Shown: positions 1-6,352, counted from the first letter of the stretch. The stretch is DNA of 9,432 nucleotides from Planctomycetota bacterium (GCA_029573975.1 JAKQBU010000489.1:1-9432), one strand, 5' to 3'. The notes: a model not told the origin generated them from the sequence alone. Numbers and translations: made by a program.

Positions 1-601
1 GCAAGCCCCCGGATACAATCACCGGCCGCGGCAGAACTTCCGTAATCGTCTTGCTCGCCAGGGCGGCAAATTCCGTGCCGAAGGTATGATCCGCACCCAG
101 AACATCGCATTCTCCGCCCAGCTCCCGGTTGATCTCCGCAAGACCGTCGTTCCACTTAAAATGGCTCCCCAGCGTGATCGCCGGCATCCAGGGACATTCA
201 AAATCCCCCTCTTTCACGGCCATGAACCGGGTATTCAGATTGTGGAGCAATACATAATCTTTTACCTGAAGCCCACCGGTGGCCCGCTCCACCGCATCCG
301 GCCAGTCCCCCAAGCCCATGCGTTCGGCGGCATATCCGACTTCCAGCCTGCCGAAGAGGTTTTCCGTCACTACATACGATTGAAAATCCTTTTCGCCGAT
401 AAAGGCCCCCGTCGCTGAAAAACTCGGAAGCCCGATCTTCTGGCCCTCCGCCGGCGGATTCGCCAGATACGCCGTCGGGGTAATAAACACCCCGCTGTTC
501 CCCTCCACATTATGCGTCGGCAGGGGCGGTTCCGCCAGCCCAACCCTGGTCCCGAACCACAAACACAACACCACCATCCACCATACTCGTTGGCTCGCCA
601 T
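1..601 (-). CDS. Secreted protein of unknown function, DUF3034-like (5' part only)
   Basis: The reading frame starts at ATG 601 and stays open for 200 codons to the window edge, so the C-terminus is missing. An AAAGGAG Shine-Dalgarno (609-615) lies 7 nt before the ATG. Residues 1-23 form a signal peptide: a Trp/Val/Leu-rich core ending in GLA, with likely cleavage before EPP. The mature part begins with a Gly/Thr-rich NVEGNSGVFITPTAYL segment, followed by alternating hydrophobic strands (for example RLEVGYAAE and PWMPAITLGSHFKWND) that resemble an outer-membrane or periplasmic beta-rich protein. The GxLEVGYA...WMPxIxxGxxFKxN pattern recalls DUF3034 proteins from memory; this was not tested. 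The gene lies downstream of the candidate selenoprotein gene on the same strand but is separated from it by a terminator hairpin, and I see no clear promoter of its own. Function unknown. Confidence 0.72.
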   Translation of the reverse strand, partial: MASQRVWWMVVLCLWFGTRVGLAEPPLPTHNVEGNSGVFITPTAYLANPPAEGQKIGLPSFSATGAFIGEKDFQSYVVTENLFGRLEVGYAAERMGLGDWPDAVERATGGLQVKDYVLLHNLNTRFMAVKEGDFECPWMPAITLGSHFKWNDGLAEINRELGGECDVLGADHTFGTEFAALASKTITEVLPRPVIVSGGL

Positions 602-627
602 AACATTTCTCCTTTCAGAAACGCCAT

Positions 628-665
628 AAAAAAAACGGGTGAGCAAAACCATTTTACTCACCCGT
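628..665 (-). terminator. Rho-independent terminator after the candidate selenoprotein gene
   Basis: Read on the minus strand, a 9-bp perfect stem (ACGGGTGAG at 657-665, complement at 635-643) continues through one mismatch into a 4-bp A/T stem (645-648 with 652-655) closed by a 3-nt loop. It is followed directly by a T-tract (plus-strand A run 628-635). It lies 24 nt after the TAA at 689-691 but 150 nt after the TGA at 815-817, so its position fits the longer read-through reading frame better. There is no T-tract on the plus side, so it acts on minus-strand transcripts only. Confidence 0.85.
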
Positions 666-688
666 CGATACTTCCTACGTGGCACAGA

Positions 689-1336
689 TTATTCTATCTC
701 ATACCAGGTATCCTCTTTCTGCGTTTCAAAAGGGCCCAGATCTGCTTCGACCTGCACCTGGTACTTGCCTCGAAAGGCTTGAGGTACTCGCCACGAGTAC
801 CGACAGGTGCCGCCTCAGCCATACTCGAATTTTCCACTGGCCAGCGTCTTCCCTCCGCTATCCACAATCTTTACGGTAGGTGTAGGGGTACGCTTGCCAT
901 TTTTGACCACCGAGCTGTATTCTTCCCCCAACCGCCCCACAATGCTAAAGCCAATCGAAACATACCGGCCATGCCGGTCCACATCCGCCTTTAATGTCAA
1001 AGGCGGTCCCGGCTGTAAAACCGTCGTTTCTTCCGGTTTGACTTCAATCGTACCCAACTGCCCCCACGGCCCCGAGCTGTAAAGCCGGTACCAGTCCACG
1101 CCCTGCTTGGCCAGCAGGTCCAGTTGGCGGGGTTGATACGTCCCGCTGCGGACTGTTTGCAGCTCTGCCTCCGACGTCAGGGTTATCCCCCTGCCCCAAT
1201 TGCCATGCAGGCTCATGCTGCCCAGCACCCCCGGCGTCTCCAGCCGCACATACCCATCCGGCCGGGTAAAGGTATATCCCAGCAGGATTCCGATGACCAC
1301 TATCACCAATACCGGCAGCAGCCATAATTTCTTCAT
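689..1336 (-). CDS. Candidate selenoprotein: membrane-anchored Ig-like protein with in-frame TGA (Sec) at codon 174
   Basis: The start is ATG 1336, with AGGA 7 nt upstream. Residues 4-20 are a hydrophobic anchor or uncleaved signal (LWLLPVLVIVVIGILLG), so the rest is predicted outside the membrane. The frame meets TGA at 815-817 (codon 174), then continues 41 codons to TAA at 689-691, giving 215 residues. The extension (GGTCRYSWRVP, then GKYQVQVEADLGPFE) has beta-sandwich character and completes an Ig-like strand pattern begun by TVKIVDSGGKTLASGKFEYG. Codon 174 plus C178 make a U-G-G-T-C motif. There is no other Cys, so the only possible redox pair is Sec174-Cys178. A SECIS-like hairpin follows the TGA (783-801), and selA-selB are divergent neighbours. 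Seen: open frame, hairpin, terminator. Inferred: Sec insertion. Alternatives are a nonsense mutation of a Cys or Trp codon, or true termination at residue 173. Biological role not recognised; a periplasmic thiol/selenol redox function is plausible. Confidence 0.78.
783..817 (-). promoter_or_regulatory. Candidate bacterial SECIS element with its UGA codon
   Basis: On the minus strand the TGA is at 817-815. Thirteen nt later a perfect 8-bp stem begins (GGTACTCG at 801-794 with CGAGTACC at 790-783), closed by the 3-nt loop TGG (793-791). The loop begins 21 nt after the UGA and has G as its second base. Published bacterial SECIS models, as I recall them, ask for an apical loop of 3-14 nt, a G among its first two bases, and 16-37 nt from UGA to loop; all three hold. 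SelB winged-helix domains bind such hairpins to deliver Sec-tRNA. The hairpin lies inside the coding frame, as expected for bacteria. Confidence 0.72.
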
Positions 1337-1458
1337 AACCCAGTCCTATCCGCTTACCGCCAATTCCGACATCATACCGGCCATTTTACCAAAACCCTTA
1401 TATACGCATTTCCAGCTCTGCATCATCATATCCGCCGGGCCGGCAATTCTCAAATCAA

Positions 1459-1486
1459 ATAATATTTTTCTAACTGCTTATGTATA
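1459..1486 (-). promoter_or_regulatory. Possible sigma70-type promoter for the candidate selenoprotein gene
   Basis: On the minus strand, TATACA (1486-1481, 4 of 6 to TTGACA) and TATTAT (1464-1459, 5 of 6 to TATAAT) are separated by 16 bp. Transcription would start near 1452, leaving a leader of about 115 nt before ATG 1336. The -35 is weak and the region is AT-rich, so this may be chance. Confidence 0.3.
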
Positions 1487-1586
1487 AACAAGTAACGCTA
1501 ATTTTTGCGTTTTCCGAACATTGCCATCCATTTCTTAGACGTTCCTGTACGGCTTTTGTTACTGAAAAAATCAAAAATTATCTGAT

Positions 1587-1660
1587 ATCCGGGATTCAAA
1601 ATAACCCCTGCTTGCTTTTCCCGCCCAAAATGGTAGAATATATATTTTGATGTCCCGGAT
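1587..1660. repeat. 8-bp inverted repeat flanking the selA promoter
   Basis: ATCCGGGA at 1587-1594 and its exact complement TCCCGGAT at 1653-1660 bracket the -35 and -10 boxes of selA. The second arm lies just after the predicted transcription start. The spacing of 58 bp is too wide for a single dimer site, but it could serve two bound dimers or be coincidence. Confidence 0.35.
1612..1639 (+). promoter_or_regulatory. Sigma70-type promoter for selA-selB
   Basis: TTGCTT (1612-1617) and TAGAAT (1634-1639, 5 of 6 to TATAAT) are separated by 16 bp. Transcription would begin near 1646, about 50 nt before the preferred selA ATG at 1696. This supports 1696 or 1669 as the start region and a joint selAB transcript. 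Confidence 0.55.
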
Positions 1661-1695
1661 AAACGTAAATGGATCCTCATAACGGAAGGTTACGC

Positions 1696-3111
1696 ATGGC
1701 CCAGCCGAATCAGCAAGTACTCCAGAAACTGCCCTCCGTGGATAAAATCCTGCTGGAGCAGCAGATGCAGGCCCGGCTGGAGCATACCCCCCGCCGCGTC
1801 ATCGTGGACGGGATTCGCGCCGCCGTCGATCATACGCGCCAGCTTCTCCTGTCCGGTTCCGCCGCCGAAAGCACCGAAGACGCCCTCCGCCGTGCTATCC
1901 TGGACCGGGCCGCCGCCTGCATCGACGCCCTGATAAACCCTCATTACCGCCGCGTCATCAACGCCGCCGGCATCATCCTCCACACCGCCCTGGGCCGGGC
2001 CGTCCTGGCTCCCCAGGCGATTCGCCAGATTAAACACGAGCTGGCCGGCTATTCCCTCCTGCAAATGGACCTGGAAACCGGCCGCCGCTGCCCGCGCGAC
2101 AATCGCATCGAGCAGCTTCTCTGTCAGATTACCGGCGCCCCGGCCGCCACCGTCGTCAACAATAATGCCGCCGCCACCGTCGTCGTCCTCAACACCGTCG
2201 CCGCCGGCCGGGAGGTCATCGTCTCACGGGGACAGTTAATAGAGATCGGCGGCTCGTTCCGCCTGCCCGAGGTCATGGCCGCCGCCGGCGTCAAACTCGT
2301 CGAGGTCGGCACCACCAACAAAACCCACCCCCGTGATTATGAAAAAGCCATCACCGAAAACACCGCTGCCCTGCTCCGCGTCCATCCCAGCAACTACAAG
2401 ATAACCGGCTTTACCTCCGAAGTCCCGCTGGAGGAGATGAAACGCATCGCCGCCGCCCATAACCTGGTGCTGATCGACGATGTCGGCGCCGGCGCCCTGA
2501 TCGATTTCTCCCGTTTCGGCTTTGAATACGAACCCACCCTCATGGACTCCATCGCCGCCGGGGCCGATGTCGTCACCAGCAGTGCCGACAAACTCATCGG
2601 CGCCGCCCAGGGCGGCCTCATCCTCGGCCGCAAGGAAATCATCCAGGCCGTTCGCAAAAATCCCTGGGCCCGCATCGTCCGTGTGGATAAGCTCACCCTG
2701 GCCGCCCTCGAAGCCACGCTGCTGCTCTTTCTCGACGAATCCTTCGCCCTGCGCGAAGTGCCCACCCTGGCCATGCTCAGCCGCCCCCTTCCGGACATCG
2801 AGCAGCAGGCCCGCCGGATCGTCCAGGCCCTCCAGCCGCAAAGGGATGCCGCCTCGATCACTCTCAGCGAAGGTTTCAGCCAGATGGGCAGCGGCTCCCT
2901 CCCCACCCAGAATCTCCCCACGCACCTCATCGCCGTCCGCCCCTCTACAATCTCCGCCGAGGAGCTGGCCCGCCGCCTGCGCCTCTATCGTACCCCCGTC
3001 ATCGCCCGCATTCAGGACGACCGGGTCCTCCTCGACCCCCGCACCCTGCTCCCCGGCGATGAACCGATTGTCATTCAGGCCCTTCAGGACATCTTCGCGG
3101 CCCAGCCGTAA
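1696..3111 (+). CDS. selA: L-seryl-tRNA(Sec) selenium transferase SelA
   Basis: SelA is a cytoplasmic PLP enzyme that converts seryl-tRNA(Sec) to selenocysteyl-tRNA(Sec) using selenophosphate. The 471-residue product is close to E. coli SelA (463). Family landmarks are visible: the N-terminal domain with RRVINAAGIILHTALGRA, the VVNNNAAA cofactor region, the SRGQLIEIGGSFRLPEV block, HPSNYKITGF, and SSADKLIGAAQGG, where K299 is the expected PLP lysine (matching E. coli K295). I chose ATG 1696 because GGAAGG (1684-1689) precedes it by 6 nt. The earlier ATG at 1669 would add nine residues and has no ribosome binding site. selB follows after 11 nt, so the two are surely cotranscribed. The coding strand is strikingly C-rich (many GCC, ATC and CTC codons), unlike gpsA to the right. 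selD is not in the window. Confidence 0.97.
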   Translation: MAQPNQQVLQKLPSVDKILLEQQMQARLEHTPRRVIVDGIRAAVDHTRQLLLSGSAAESTEDALRRAILDRAAACIDALINPHYRRVINAAGIILHTALGRAVLAPQAIRQIKHELAGYSLLQMDLETGRRCPRDNRIEQLLCQITGAPAATVVNNNAAATVVVLNTVAAGREVIVSRGQLIEIGGSFRLPEVMAAAGVKLVEVGTTNKTHPRDYEKAITENTAALLRVHPSNYKITGFTSEVPLEEMKRIAAAHNLVLIDDVGAGALIDFSRFGFEYEPTLMDSIAAGADVVTSSADKLIGAAQGGLILGRKEIIQAVRKNPWARIVRVDKLTLAALEATLLLFLDESFALREVPTLAMLSRPLPDIEQQARRIVQALQPQRDAASITLSEGFSQMGSGSLPTQNLPTHLIAVRPSTISAEELARRLRLYRTPVIARIQDDRVLLDPRTLLPGDEPIVIQALQDIFAAQP

Positions 3112-3117
3112 AGGGGG
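3112..3117 (+). promoter_or_regulatory. Shine-Dalgarno sequence that fixes the selB start region
   Basis: AGGGGG starts immediately after the selA stop codon (TAA 3109-3111). It lies 5 nt before the ATC at 3123 and 8 nt before the ATC at 3126. No ATG, GTG, TTG or CTG occurs in the selB frame between the stop at 3060-3062 and ATG 3246. This site is therefore the main evidence that translation begins at an AUC. Confidence 0.6.
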
Positions 3118-3122
3118 ACTTT

Positions 3123-5048
3123 ATCATCCGCCACATTAACATCACGCTCGGTACTGCCGGCCACATCGACCACGGCAAAACCGCCCTCATCAAATGCCTG
3201 ACCGGCTGCGACACCGACCGGCTCAAAATCGAGAAAGAACGCGGCATGTCCATCGACCTGGGCTTCGCCCCCTGCAACATCGCCGATATGCAGGTCGGCA
3301 TCGTCGATGTTCCCGGCCATGAAAACTTCGTCAAAACCATGGTCGCCGGCGCCGCCAGCATGGACGGCGTCATCTTCGTCGTCGCAGCCGATGACGGCGT
3401 CATGCCCCAGACCCGCGAGCACCTGGAAATCCTCACCCTGCTGGGCATCCGCCACGGCCTCGTTGCCCTGACCAAAGTGGACCGCGTCACCCCCGACCAG
3501 CAGGAAGCCGCCGTCCAGCATCTCAAAGAATTCCTCCGCACCACCTTCCTCGCAAACGCCGCCATCTGCCCGCTCTCCAATATCACCGGCGCCGGTTTCG
3601 ACTTTTTCCTGGATGAACTGAAAACCCTCGTCAACTCCATCACCCCCCGGCGCAGCGACGGCCTCTTCCGCCTCCCCGTCGAACGCAGCTTCTCCGCCAA
3701 AGGCTCCGGCACCGTCATCGCCGGCATCCCCGTCTCCGGTTCCATCCGCGTCGGCGACGAGGTGATCCTGCTGCCCCAGCAGCAAAAGGGGAAAATCAAA
3801 GCACTCGAAGTCTATAAACGCAAAAGCGATATCGCCCAGGCCGGCCAGTGCGCCGCCCTGAACATCCCCCAGCTTGACCATCGCCAGATCCAGCGCGGCG
3901 ATACCCTCACCGTCGCAGATTATTTTACTCCCCAGCTATGGTACTTGTGCCGCCTCCAGCTTCTCACCCGCCCCCAAAGCCTCCTCAAAAACGGCCAGCA
4001 GGTCAAATTCCATGTCGGCACTTCCGAAGTCACAGCCGCCGTCTATTTAATGCAGGATGAATCTCTGGCCGCCGCTCGAGAAGCCCTCGTCCAGATTCGC
4101 CTGAACCACCCGCTGGTCGCCGCCCCCCGCGACCGCTTCATCATCCGCTCCCTCTCCCCCGTCCAAACTATCGGCGGCGGCATGGTCATCGAGTCGCTCC
4201 CCCGCCGGCTCAAACGAAACATCCCCGAAATCCAGCAGGATCTCCTCGACCGGGCTGCCAGCGTCCTCGACGAAAATACCTTCGTCGAATACTGCCTCAA
4301 AACGTCCGAATCCGCGGCCGTGGCCCCGCTGGAACTGGCCCAGCGTACCAAAATCCCCCTGCCCCGGACCTCCGAAATTTTATCCGAACTGGTCGCCCAA
4401 AATAAAATCGTTTCCCTCCCCGGCTCCGTTTTCTTCCATCTGGCTACCGCCTCCCAGCGGCAGCAGAAACTGCTCACCCTCATCGAACAATTCCACCGCG
4501 AATCTCCCTCCAGCCCCGGCATCCGCTATGAAGACCTGCAAATACTGTCCCTTCTTCCCCGCAGCGTCCTGGATTATCTGCTGAATCATCTGAAAGAAAC
4601 CGGCCAAATTACTGAGCGAAATCATCGCCTGGCCCTGCCCACCCATCACGAAAGCTATCCGGACGAGGACCGCCTCCAAATCGAAAAAGTGGAATCGCTC
4701 TTCCGCCGCCAGCTTTTCAATCCCCCCAGCCCCGACGAAGTCGCCGCCGCGGCCGCTCTGCCCAAAGACAAAGTGATGGCCCTCCTGAAAATCCTCATCG
4801 AACAGGAACGCCTCATCCGCATAGATAAAGACCTCTTCTTCCACACCGACGCTGTTCAGCAGGCCCGCCAGCTCCTCATCGATCACATCCGCAAAGAAGG
4901 CCAGCTCCAGAGCGTGGACTTCAAATACCTCCTCAACACCACCCGCAAATTCGCCATCCCGCTCCTGGACTACTTCGACAAAATCAACCTCACCCGCCGC
5001 TGCGGCTATACCCGCCTCCTCAAAAACCCGCCATCCAATAGCCGATAG
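3123..5048 (+). CDS. selB: Selenocysteine-specific elongation factor SelB, apparent AUC start
   Basis: SelB is the GTP-binding factor that brings Sec-tRNA to ribosomes paused at UGA and reads the SECIS hairpin. With a start at 3123 it has 641 residues, close to Moorella SelB (634). G1 is GHIDHGKT (13-20), the switch region RGMSIDLGF follows, G3 is DVPGHE (62-67) and G4 is TKVD (117-120). EF-Tu-like barrels span roughly 175-350, and C-terminal winged-helix domains run to LDYFDKINLTRRCGYTRLL near the end. Homology clearly extends upstream of the first in-frame ATG (3246, residue 42), which would remove the P-loop. The only start-like codons after the Shine-Dalgarno are ATC 3123 and ATC 3126 (ATT 3135 is less well placed). 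A sequencing error in an ATG is the alternative. The coding strand is C-rich like selA. The stop is TAG; no convincing terminator follows before the convergent operon. Confidence 0.95.
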   Translation: MIRHINITLGTAGHIDHGKTALIKCLTGCDTDRLKIEKERGMSIDLGFAPCNIADMQVGIVDVPGHENFVKTMVAGAASMDGVIFVVAADDGVMPQTREHLEILTLLGIRHGLVALTKVDRVTPDQQEAAVQHLKEFLRTTFLANAAICPLSNITGAGFDFFLDELKTLVNSITPRRSDGLFRLPVERSFSAKGSGTVIAGIPVSGSIRVGDEVILLPQQQKGKIKALEVYKRKSDIAQAGQCAALNIPQLDHRQIQRGDTLTVADYFTPQLWYLCRLQLLTRPQSLLKNGQQVKFHVGTSEVTAAVYLMQDESLAAAREALVQIRLNHPLVAAPRDRFIIRSLSPVQTIGGGMVIESLPRRLKRNIPEIQQDLLDRAASVLDENTFVEYCLKTSESAAVAPLELAQRTKIPLPRTSEILSELVAQNKIVSLPGSVFFHLATASQRQQKLLTLIEQFHRESPSSPGIRYEDLQILSLLPRSVLDYLLNHLKETGQITERNHRLALPTHHESYPDEDRLQIEKVESLFRRQLFNPPSPDEVAAAAALPKDKVMALLKILIEQERLIRIDKDLFFHTDAVQQARQLLIDHIRKEGQLQSVDFKYLLNTTRKFAIPLLDYFDKINLTRRCGYTRLLKNPPSNSR

Positions 5049-5151
5049 TGTATGCTGTGCGTACCAGCGAATCGTTATAATCACAGCCCGGATTTTGGCT
5101 ATTTATTTGCCGTCACTATTTCCACGAATATTTTTCTCGCGTAGGATAATC

Positions 5152-5331
5152 TCAAGACTTTTTGTTCGAGGGATCGTCATCTGTTATGTTGCGCCGGCGC
5201 TGTCGGACCGCCTCGCGGAGAAGGTATTCAATCTGGCCGTTGACGCTGCGCAGCTCATCGGAGGCCCAGGCCTGCAATTCCTGCCAGAGCTGCTGATCAA
5301 GACGCAGTAAAAAATCCTTTTTATCTGCCAC
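5152..5331 (-). CDS. Arc-type ribbon-helix-helix DNA-binding protein, 59 residues
   Basis: This small gene begins at GTG 5331, with GAGG (5338-5341) 6 nt upstream, and ends at TGA 5152-5154. The fold is legible: beta strand KDFLLRL (residues 4-10), helix A DQQLWQELQAWASDEL (12-27), the turn RSVNGQ (28-33) that closely matches Arc repressor's RSVNSE, helix B IEYLLREAVRQRRR (34-47), then a polar tail. Arc-family proteins bind DNA as dimers through the beta ribbon at repeated operators. It lies 12 nt downstream of the SPFH gene and must be in the same operon. The three 11-bp-spaced repeats over that operon's promoter are the obvious candidate target, implying autoregulation (inference). No toxin gene is adjacent. 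Confidence 0.88.
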   Translation of the reverse strand: MADKKDFLLRLDQQLWQELQAWASDELRSVNGQIEYLLREAVRQRRRNITDDDPSNKKS

Positions 5332-5343
5332 GCCTTACCTCAA

Positions 5344-6282
5344 TTAATGATAGAGGGTTCCGGTATTGATGATCGGTTCCGCCTGGCTTTCGCCGCATAG
5401 AACCACCAGCAGATTCCCCACCATCGCCGCCTTGCGTTCCTCGTCCAACTGGATGATCTCCTTGGCCGACAATTCCGCCAGTGCCATTTCCACCATGCTC
5501 ACCGCCCCCTGCACGATTTTCTTGCGGGCCGCGATCACCGCCTGCGCCTGCTGCCGGCGCAGCATCGCCTGGGCTATCTCCGGCGCATAGGCCAGATGTG
5601 TCAGCCGTGCCTCTTCAATAACCACCCCAGCCTTATCCAACCGGCTTTGCAGTTCCTTTTTCAGGGCCTCGTTGACCACGTCACTGCTGCCGCGCAGTGT
5701 CATCTCCTCCTGCTCGGCGTCATCCCCCTGGTCATACGGATAATTACTGGCCAAATGCCGCACCGCGGTCTCACTTTGCACCTGCACATACTGCTCATAT
5801 TGATCCACGTCAAACAACGCCCGGGCCGTGTCCGCCACCCGCCAGACCACCACCGCCCCGATCTCGATCGGATTGCCCCGCAGGTCATTTACCTTGAGCG
5901 TGTCCGTCTGGAAATTTCTCGCCCGCAGCGAAATCCGATACGACCGGCTCGAGGTTGCTTTCTCAATTTTACCGTCTTTCTGAATACTATACTCCAAAGT
6001 GCGGTGCACCATAAAGGGATTGGCCCAGTGAAATCCATCACGGTGGACCGTGCCAGCATATTTCCCGAACAACACCAGCACCCGTGCCTCATTCGGCTGC
6101 AAGGTGAACAACCCCCACGTCAATAAAAACGCCACCGGGAATTCCAAAATCCCCAAAACGATCCATGGAACCGCTTTATGGCTAATTCCATGATAAAACA
6201 GCCACGGTATAAGCAGCCATGCCAGAATGACTACCACCAGCATTACCCAGCCGCTAAACACGGTTTTTTCTTGTTCTTGCAT
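5344..6282 (-). CDS. SPFH/band-7 domain membrane protein
   Basis: The product has 312 residues. ATG 6282 is chosen because AAGGAG lies 7 nt upstream; an in-frame ATG at 6315 lies inside the promoter and operator repeats, too close to the transcription start. Two hydrophobic segments (about 12-31 and 38-60) form an N-terminal hairpin anchor. LQPNEARVLVLFGKYAGTV (61-79) opens the SPFH domain as in stomatin/flotillin relatives, with WRVAD (147-151) in its core. A charged region containing KKELQSRLDKAGVVIEEARLTHLAYAPEIAQAMLRRQQAQA (about 208-248) is the typical SPFH helical tail that supports oligomerisation. SPFH proteins organise membrane patches or protect membrane proteases. No NfeD-type partner is adjacent; the only operon partner is the ribbon-helix-helix gene. 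The precise role is unknown. Confidence 0.92.
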   Translation of the reverse strand: MQEQEKTVFSGWVMLVVVILAWLLIPWLFYHGISHKAVPWIVLGILEFPVAFLLTWGLFTLQPNEARVLVLFGKYAGTVHRDGFHWANPFMVHRTLEYSIQKDGKIEKATSSRSYRISLRARNFQTDTLKVNDLRGNPIEIGAVVVWRVADTARALFDVDQYEQYVQVQSETAVRHLASNYPYDQGDDAEQEEMTLRGSSDVVNEALKKELQSRLDKAGVVIEEARLTHLAYAPEIAQAMLRRQQAQAVIAARKKIVQGAVSMVEMALAELSAKEIIQLDEERKAAMVGNLLVVLCGESQAEPIINTGTLYH

Positions 6283-6306
6283 TTTGTATCTCCTTAAAGA
6301 GTTTGT

Positions 6307-6335
6307 TAATATCACTTTAATATCATTATAATATC
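6307..6335 (-). repeat. Three direct repeats at 11-bp spacing over the SPFH operon promoter
   Basis: TAATATC occurs at 6307-6313, 6318-6324 and 6329-6335 on the plus strand (GATATTA on the coding strand), each exactly 11 bp from the next, about one helical turn. The copies overlap or touch the -10 box (6325-6330) and the predicted transcription start near 6318. Such phased repeats are typical operators for ribbon-helix-helix dimers, and the operon's second gene encodes one. Confidence 0.6.
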
Positions 6336-6352
6336 TATCGGCAAAAATGCAA
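6325..6352 (-). promoter_or_regulatory. Sigma70-type promoter of the SPFH operon
   Basis: On the minus strand, TTGCAT (6352-6347) and a perfect TATAAT (6330-6325) are 16 bp apart. The predicted start near 6318 gives a leader of about 36 nt containing the AAGGAG site. This is the best promoter in the window. Confidence 0.75.

Larger units (their letters stand above)
1337..1695. other. Divergent intergenic region between the candidate selenoprotein gene and selA
   Basis: This stretch of 359 bp is AT-richer than its flanks and holds no gene I can support. It contains a good promoter for selA (1612-1639), a weak candidate for the minus-strand gene (1459-1486), a distant 8-bp inverted repeat around the selA promoter (1587-1594 and 1653-1660), and a weak 5-bp hairpin AACGC/GCGTT (1494-1498, 1507-1511). 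A 60-codon minus-strand frame (1498-1680) crosses the selA promoter and has no ribosome binding site. I found no tRNA-Sec cloverleaf on either strand. Confidence 0.7.

Noticed and set aside
815..1336. Gene ending at TGA 815-817 as a normal 173-residue protein
   Set aside because: It leaves 41 well-formed codons, a SECIS-like hairpin and 150 nt before the terminator unexplained; the 215-residue reading explains all three.
1498..1680. 60-codon minus-strand frame in the selA upstream region
   Set aside because: It overlaps the selA promoter, lacks a Shine-Dalgarno and has no recognisable domain.
3060..3125. selA-selB fusion by -1 frameshift instead of an AUC start
   Set aside because: The selB frame is open from 3063, but I see no slippery heptamer before the selA stop, and a Shine-Dalgarno directly after selA argues for separate initiation.
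2236..3881. Long glycine/alanine-rich minus-strand frames opposite selA and selB (2236-2925, 3084-3881)
   Set aside because: They are mirror frames of GC-rich codons of selA and selB, with no ribosome binding sites or recognisable domains.
3246..5048. selB starting at its first ATG
   Set aside because: This removes the P-loop GHIDHGKT and about 41 conserved N-terminal residues that are clearly encoded upstream.
5049..5151. tRNA-Sec gene or terminator after selB
   Set aside because: There is no acceptor stem, TCA anticodon arm or long variable arm, and only weak 4-6 bp hairpins without a T-tract; 1337-1695 was also checked without success.
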